The notes under the pieces were generated by a model. That model was not told the DNA's origin. It ran no database searches and saw nothing but the letters and a program-made list of their open reading frames with translations. Position numbers and translations under genes: made by a program. DNA of 64,000 bases from Roseomonas sp. CECT 9278 (lineage in GTDB: Bacteria; Pseudomonadota; Alphaproteobacteria; Acetobacterales; Acetobacteraceae), in the NCBI RefSeq assembly GCF_918698155.1, contig NZ_CAKKLX010000009.1:1-64000 (forward strand), read 5' to 3'. Shown one piece after another: positions 60,974 to 64,000 of this stretch (the stretch's first letter is position 1; the number at the start of each line of letters is the position of its first letter).

Positions 60974-62224
60974 TCAGGGCGCTGTCAGCACGCCCACCAC
61001 CGCGCCGGTCATGCAGCAGGCGATCGTGCCGGACACCAGCGACGGCAGCCCCAGCTTCACGATGTCGGTCCGCCGCTCCGGGCACATCGCCGACATGCCG
61101 CCCACCATGATCCCGACCGCGCCCAGGTTGGTGAAGCCGCACAGCGCATAGGTCAGGATCAGCCGCGAGCGATCGGACAGCCCGGCGCCGCCGGACTGCG
61201 CCAGCTCCAGGTAGGACACGAATTCGTTGACGATCATCTTGGTGCCGAGCGAGGCCCCGACCGTCGCCGCCTCCGCCGCCGGCACGCCCATGGCCCAGGC
61301 CACCGGCCACAACACCCACCCCATCGCGCGCTGCAAGGTGAAACCGGTCAGTGGCTCCAGCGCCAGGTTCACCAGCGCGACGATCGCCACGAAGACGATC
61401 AGCGACGCCATGATCCCGAGCAGCAGGTTCAGCCCGTCCTGCGTGCCGCGCACCAGCGCATCCATCGAGGAATCGTAGAGCTTCTCCGGAATGCCCTCGT
61501 CGCCCGCCGTCGCCACCTCGCCCGGCGCGGGCGGCATCATCAGCAGCGCCACCAGGATCGCCGCCGGCGCCGAGACCAGCGACGCCGTCAGCAACTGCCC
61601 CGCCGCATCCGGCACCACCGGCGCGATGAGCAGCGCATAGACGACCAGCGTATTGCCGCTGATGGTGGCGAGGCCGGCCGTCATCACGACAAACAGTTCC
61701 GATCGCGTCAGCCGCGCCAGCCAGGCGCGGATCATCAGCGGGGCCTCGACCATGCCCACGAACACGTTCGCCGCCACGCCGAAGCCGGCCGCGCCGCCCA
61801 GGCCGAACAGCCAGCCGAGCGCGCGCGCCATGACCCGCACGATCGCGGGCAGGATGCCCCAATGATACAGCACTGAGGACAGCGCACCGACCACCAGCAC
61901 CAGCGGCAGTGCCTGGAAGAACAGGATGAAGGACGCACCTGGGAAAGGTTCCTGGAACGGCAGCGGCCCGCCGCCCAGGTAGCCGAAGACCAGCGCGGTG
62001 CCGGCCTTGGTGGCGGTGGCGAGCGCATTCACGCCATCGCCGATCAGTGCGAAGGCCGCGCGCGCCAGCGGCACGTTCAACAGCACCGCGGCGAGCAGCA
62101 GCTGCAACGCCAGCCCCGCCACCACCACGCGCCACGACACGCCGCGCCGGAACCCGCCCAGCGCCCAGGCCAGCGCCGCCAGCAGCAGCAGCCCGGCGGC
62201 GGATTGAATCTGCAGCGTGTTCAT
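60974..62224 (-). CDS. CNT-family (NupC-like) nucleoside transporter
   Basis: A 416-residue protein with about 10 membrane helices. It has GGPLPFQEPFPGASFILFFQALPLVLVVGALSSVLYHWG, the conserved GFGVAANVFVGMVEAPLMIRAWL, and TKMIVNEFVSYLEL near the C-terminal core, all CNT (NupC/ConC) hallmarks. It imports nucleosides with H+ or Na+. Its ATG overlaps the rmuC stop. The aminotransferase follows after 36 bases, so the three genes may be co-transcribed. Confidence 0.92.
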   Translation of the reverse strand: MNTLQIQSAAGLLLLAALAWALGGFRRGVSWRVVVAGLALQLLLAAVLLNVPLARAAFALIGDGVNALATATKAGTALVFGYLGGGPLPFQEPFPGASFILFFQALPLVLVVGALSSVLYHWGILPAIVRVMARALGWLFGLGGAAGFGVAANVFVGMVEAPLMIRAWLARLTRSELFVVMTAGLATISGNTLVVYALLIAPVVPDAAGQLLTASLVSAPAAILVALLMMPPAPGEVATAGDEGIPEKLYDSSMDALVRGTQDGLNLLLGIMASLIVFVAIVALVNLALEPLTGFTLQRAMGWVLWPVAWAMGVPAAEAATVGASLGTKMIVNEFVSYLELAQSGGAGLSDRSRLILTYALCGFTNLGAVGIMVGGMSAMCPERRTDIVKLGLPSLVSGTIACCMTGAVVGVLTAP

Positions 62225-63444
62225 CAGGGCAGCACCTTGGGCGGCTCGGGTTCGTCCATCTCGAGATCGGCCAGGCGCTGCCCGCCACGCTTGATGGCGG
62301 CGGAGGAGGTCTCGATCATGTCGATGTCCTTCTGGGCCTGGCCGAAATGGCGGCGCAGGCTCTCGGTGCGGTCATCGAGCCGTCCGACATCGGCCAGCAG
62401 CCGGTCGAGCTCCCGGCGGATCTTTCCGGCCTCCTGCCGCAGCCGCACGTCGCGCAGCAACGCGCGCATGGTGCCGAGCACGGCCCACAGCGTGGTCGGC
62501 GAGACGATGTACACGCCGCGCCGCGTCGCATCGCTCACCACCGGCACCAGGCTGGTGTGCAGCTCCGCGTAGATGGCTTCGGAAGGCACGAAGATCAGCG
62601 CGCCATCGGCCGTCTCGCCGGGGATGATGTAGCGCTCGGCCACGTCCTTCACGTGCTTCTGCACATCGGCCGCCAGGCGCTTCAATGCCGCGGCGCGCGT
62701 CGCATCATCGGGCGCCTCGCGCAGGGCCAGCCAGGATTCGAGCGGGAACTTGGAATCGATCGCGATGGGGCCGGGCGGGTTCGGCAGATGGATCAGGCAG
62801 TCGGCGCGCTTGCCGTTCGACAGCGTGGCCTGCAGCGCATAGGCCTCGGCCGGCAGGCGGTCGGCGATGATCTGCTCCATCTGCGCCTCCCCGAAGGCGC
62901 CGCGGGCCTGCTTGTTGCCCAGGATGGAGGACAGCGTGCCGACCTGCGCGCCCAGGGCCTCGATGTTCCCGCGCGCGGCGTCGATCACCGCGAGTCGTTC
63001 GCGGATCTCGGTGGTCGTCGCGCCGAGCGACTGCGTCACGCGTTCGGTCTGGCCCGACAGCGCGAGCGTCAGGCTCTCGTTCTGCGCCTTGATCGCCTCG
63101 GTGAGCGATTTCTCCGCGCCTGTCATGCGGTCCGCGAGTGCGGCTTCCTGCGCCGAGATGCGCGCCACCTGCTCCTTCACGGCCTCGCTCAGCACGCGTG
63201 TCTGGTCGAGCACCACGGCGTTCACGCGCTCGGCGATGTCGCCTTCCAGTGCGGCGACCCGGTCGGCCTGGCGGTCCTGCGCCGCGGCCACCGCATCGAC
63301 GCGCCCGAGGATCTGCCCCAGCACGGGGTCCGGCGCCGGCCGGCGCAGCAGGATGGCGAGCACCAGCAGTACGGCCGCGACCAGGATCGCCATCGGCAGC
63401 GCGGCGTCGGGCGGCAGAAGGCCGAGGATGAGCCGGTCGTCCAT
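62224..63444 (-). CDS. rmuC: DNA recombination protein RmuC
   Basis: A 406-residue protein. It has an N-terminal membrane-type helix (PMAILVAAVLLVLAIL), a long coiled coil (residues about 60-170), and the RmuC domain with KQARGAFGEAQMEQIIADRLP, PIAIDSKFPLESWLAL, HVKDVAERYIIPGETADGALIFVPSEAIYAEL and VYIVSPTTLWAVLGTMRALLRD. RmuC restrains inverted-repeat recombination and is thought to be a membrane-linked nuclease of the endonuclease fold. ATG 63444 precedes the helix. It lies next to a carbonic anhydrase gene with tandem 24-bp repeats between them. Confidence 0.94.
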   Translation of the reverse strand: MDDRLILGLLPPDAALPMAILVAAVLLVLAILLRRPAPDPVLGQILGRVDAVAAAQDRQADRVAALEGDIAERVNAVVLDQTRVLSEAVKEQVARISAQEAALADRMTGAEKSLTEAIKAQNESLTLALSGQTERVTQSLGATTTEIRERLAVIDAARGNIEALGAQVGTLSSILGNKQARGAFGEAQMEQIIADRLPAEAYALQATLSNGKRADCLIHLPNPPGPIAIDSKFPLESWLALREAPDDATRAAALKRLAADVQKHVKDVAERYIIPGETADGALIFVPSEAIYAELHTSLVPVVSDATRRGVYIVSPTTLWAVLGTMRALLRDVRLRQEAGKIRRELDRLLADVGRLDDRTESLRRHFGQAQKDIDMIETSSAAIKRGGQRLADLEMDEPEPPKVLP

Positions 63445-63523
63445 GCGTCTCCGGGCGAATCGGGGTCGGGCGGCCAAGTCTCGCACCGCCGCGGGCGGGG
63501 CGCGAGGGTCACCAAGGCATCAC

Positions 63524-63590
63524 CGCGGGCGGTGTTCAGGCAAGCGTCGCGGGCGGTGTTCAGGCAAGCGTCGCGGGCGGTGTTCAGGCA
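63524..63590. repeat. three tandem 24-bp repeats at the end of the carbonic anhydrase gene
   Basis: The unit CGCGGGCGGTGTTCAGGCAAGCGT occurs at 63524-63547 and 63548-63571, with a third, partial copy (19 bases) from 63572. The third copy contains the TCA (stop codon) of the leftward carbonic anhydrase gene, so each unit repeats that stop region. It looks like a slippage duplication of the gene's 3' end. Confidence 0.8.
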
Positions 63591-64000
63591 GCCGCCGCCG
63601 GTCCCGCTGCCGGCACCAGCACCAGCCGCCCGGTCGCCACGCCGAAATGTGCGCCATGCAGGGTGAGCCGGCCCTCCGCCACCGCCTCGATGACCCAGGG
63701 AAAGGTCATCAGGTTGGCAAGCGAGATGCGCACCGCCTCGTGCTCCGCGACCTCCTGGCGCTGCTCCGGCACATCGCAGCGTAGCGCCACTTCGCGCGCG
63801 CGCCCGGCGATGCGGATCCAGCCTGCGACGAAATCCGCCGCCTCCGGCGGGACGCCTTCCAGCACGGCGCGGATGCCGCCGCACAGCGCATGGCCCATCA
63901 CCACGATGCGGTCGACCTTCAGCACCCGCACGGCGAATTCCACCGCCGCGCTGGTGCCGTGGAACAGCGCATCGGGCATGTAGGGCGGGACCAGGTTGGC
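63584..64000 (-). CDS. beta-class carbonic anhydrase, C-terminal part (cut by window edge)
   Basis: The frame is open from 64000 to a stop at 63584-63586. It carries NLVPPYMPDALFHGTSAAVEFAVRVLKVDRIVVMGHALCGGIRAVLEG, which includes the beta-carbonic anhydrase zinc ligands His and Cys (GHALCGG), and SLANLMTFPWVIEAVAEGRLTLHGAHFGVATGRL, the C-terminal motif. The enzyme interconverts CO2 and bicarbonate. The N-terminal part with the first Cys ligand lies beyond the window, so the true start is not visible. The TGA lies in a tandem 24-bp repeat. Confidence 0.9.
   Translation of the reverse strand, partial: ANLVPPYMPDALFHGTSAAVEFAVRVLKVDRIVVMGHALCGGIRAVLEGVPPEAADFVAGWIRIAGRAREVALRCDVPEQRQEVAEHEAVRISLANLMTFPWVIEAVAEGRLTLHGAHFGVATGRLVLVPAAGPAAAA

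Noticed and set aside
59705-61876. 723-residue plus-strand frame across the aminotransferase and CNT transporter
   Set aside because: It is antisense to both well-supported genes and has shadow-type His/Arg/Gln-rich composition and no start context.
63222-63884. Frame with repeated CLNTARDA units
   Set aside because: It is a translation of the 24-bp tandem repeat in a shadow frame antisense to rmuC and the carbonic anhydrase gene.

Overview
The window is very GC-rich, densely packed bacterial chromosome with long open shadow frames on both strands. Gene content points to an alphaproteobacterium, most likely Acetobacteraceae (Roseomonas-like); this is inference. The evidence is AddAB instead of RecBCD, a TIGR02300-type acidic protein beside aroA-cmk, an IalB-family protein, a CP4-like AroA, AmgK/MurU cell-wall recycling, a DinB with an N-terminal zinc-ribbon-like segment, and four Bug-type (TctC) receptors. 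I found no rRNA, tRNA, phage, transposase or CRISPR.

Layout. 1-7.4 kb: a cut-off Gly-rich secreted protein divergent from an ECF sigma/anti-sigma pair, a WecA/MraY-type glycosyl-phosphate transferase, a YjbF-like lipoprotein, an EF-hand protein coupled to a five-repeat secreted protein, and a solitary FliI-type ATPase. 7.5-17.3 kb: sulfotransferase-like protein, HMG-CoA-lyase-type enzyme, secreted trypsin-like protease, TlyA, a cobalamin/SCHIC-like protein, the xseB-ispA-dxs operon, a Bug receptor and a NYN-domain protein. 17.4-25.1 kb: a coupled tusA/HDAC-like/GMC oxidoreductase operon facing a ROK kinase/membrane protein/dinB/UMF1 transporter cluster, then a GT61 glycosyltransferase. 25.1-30 kb: a tripartite tricarboxylate transporter locus (tctC, tctB, tctA, flavin reductase) with phzF and a repeat lying between tctB and tctA. 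30.1-32.9 kb: three repeat proteins and a JmjC-type oxygenase. 33-44.3 kb: rhodanese, rlmN, ialB, a methyltransferase, FMN reductase, cmk-aroA, TIGR02300, a tandem repeat array, an exported superoxide dismutase and a LysR/aldolase/Bug operon. 44.4-64 kb: argG, another Bug receptor, ferredoxin-NADP reductase, tsaE-amgK-murU-ompA-like-addB-addA, an amidohydrolase, a class III aminotransferase, a CNT transporter, rmuC and a cut-off beta-carbonic anhydrase.

The most unusual locus is 30141-32883. Three consecutive small proteins share an Arg-Arg signal sequence and carry 15 copies in all of a D-x-D-P-x-D motif in Gly/Arg-rich 18-28-residue repeats. The last overlaps by 4 bp a JmjC/cupin oxygenase with an intact H-x-D...H iron triad. 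This looks like a dedicated enzyme-substrate system, possibly hydroxylation of repeat polypeptides before export. The function is inferred and has not been shown.

Intergenic DNA holds two families of structured dispersed repeats: a ~131-bp multi-hairpin element (one copy at 28.3 kb, a tandem array at 40.05-40.6 kb, two inverted copies at 58.1-58.4 kb) and a ~175-bp three-hairpin element (1.4 kb and, inverted, 46.5 kb). In both, stem sequences differ between loci with compensating changes, so structure appears to be conserved.
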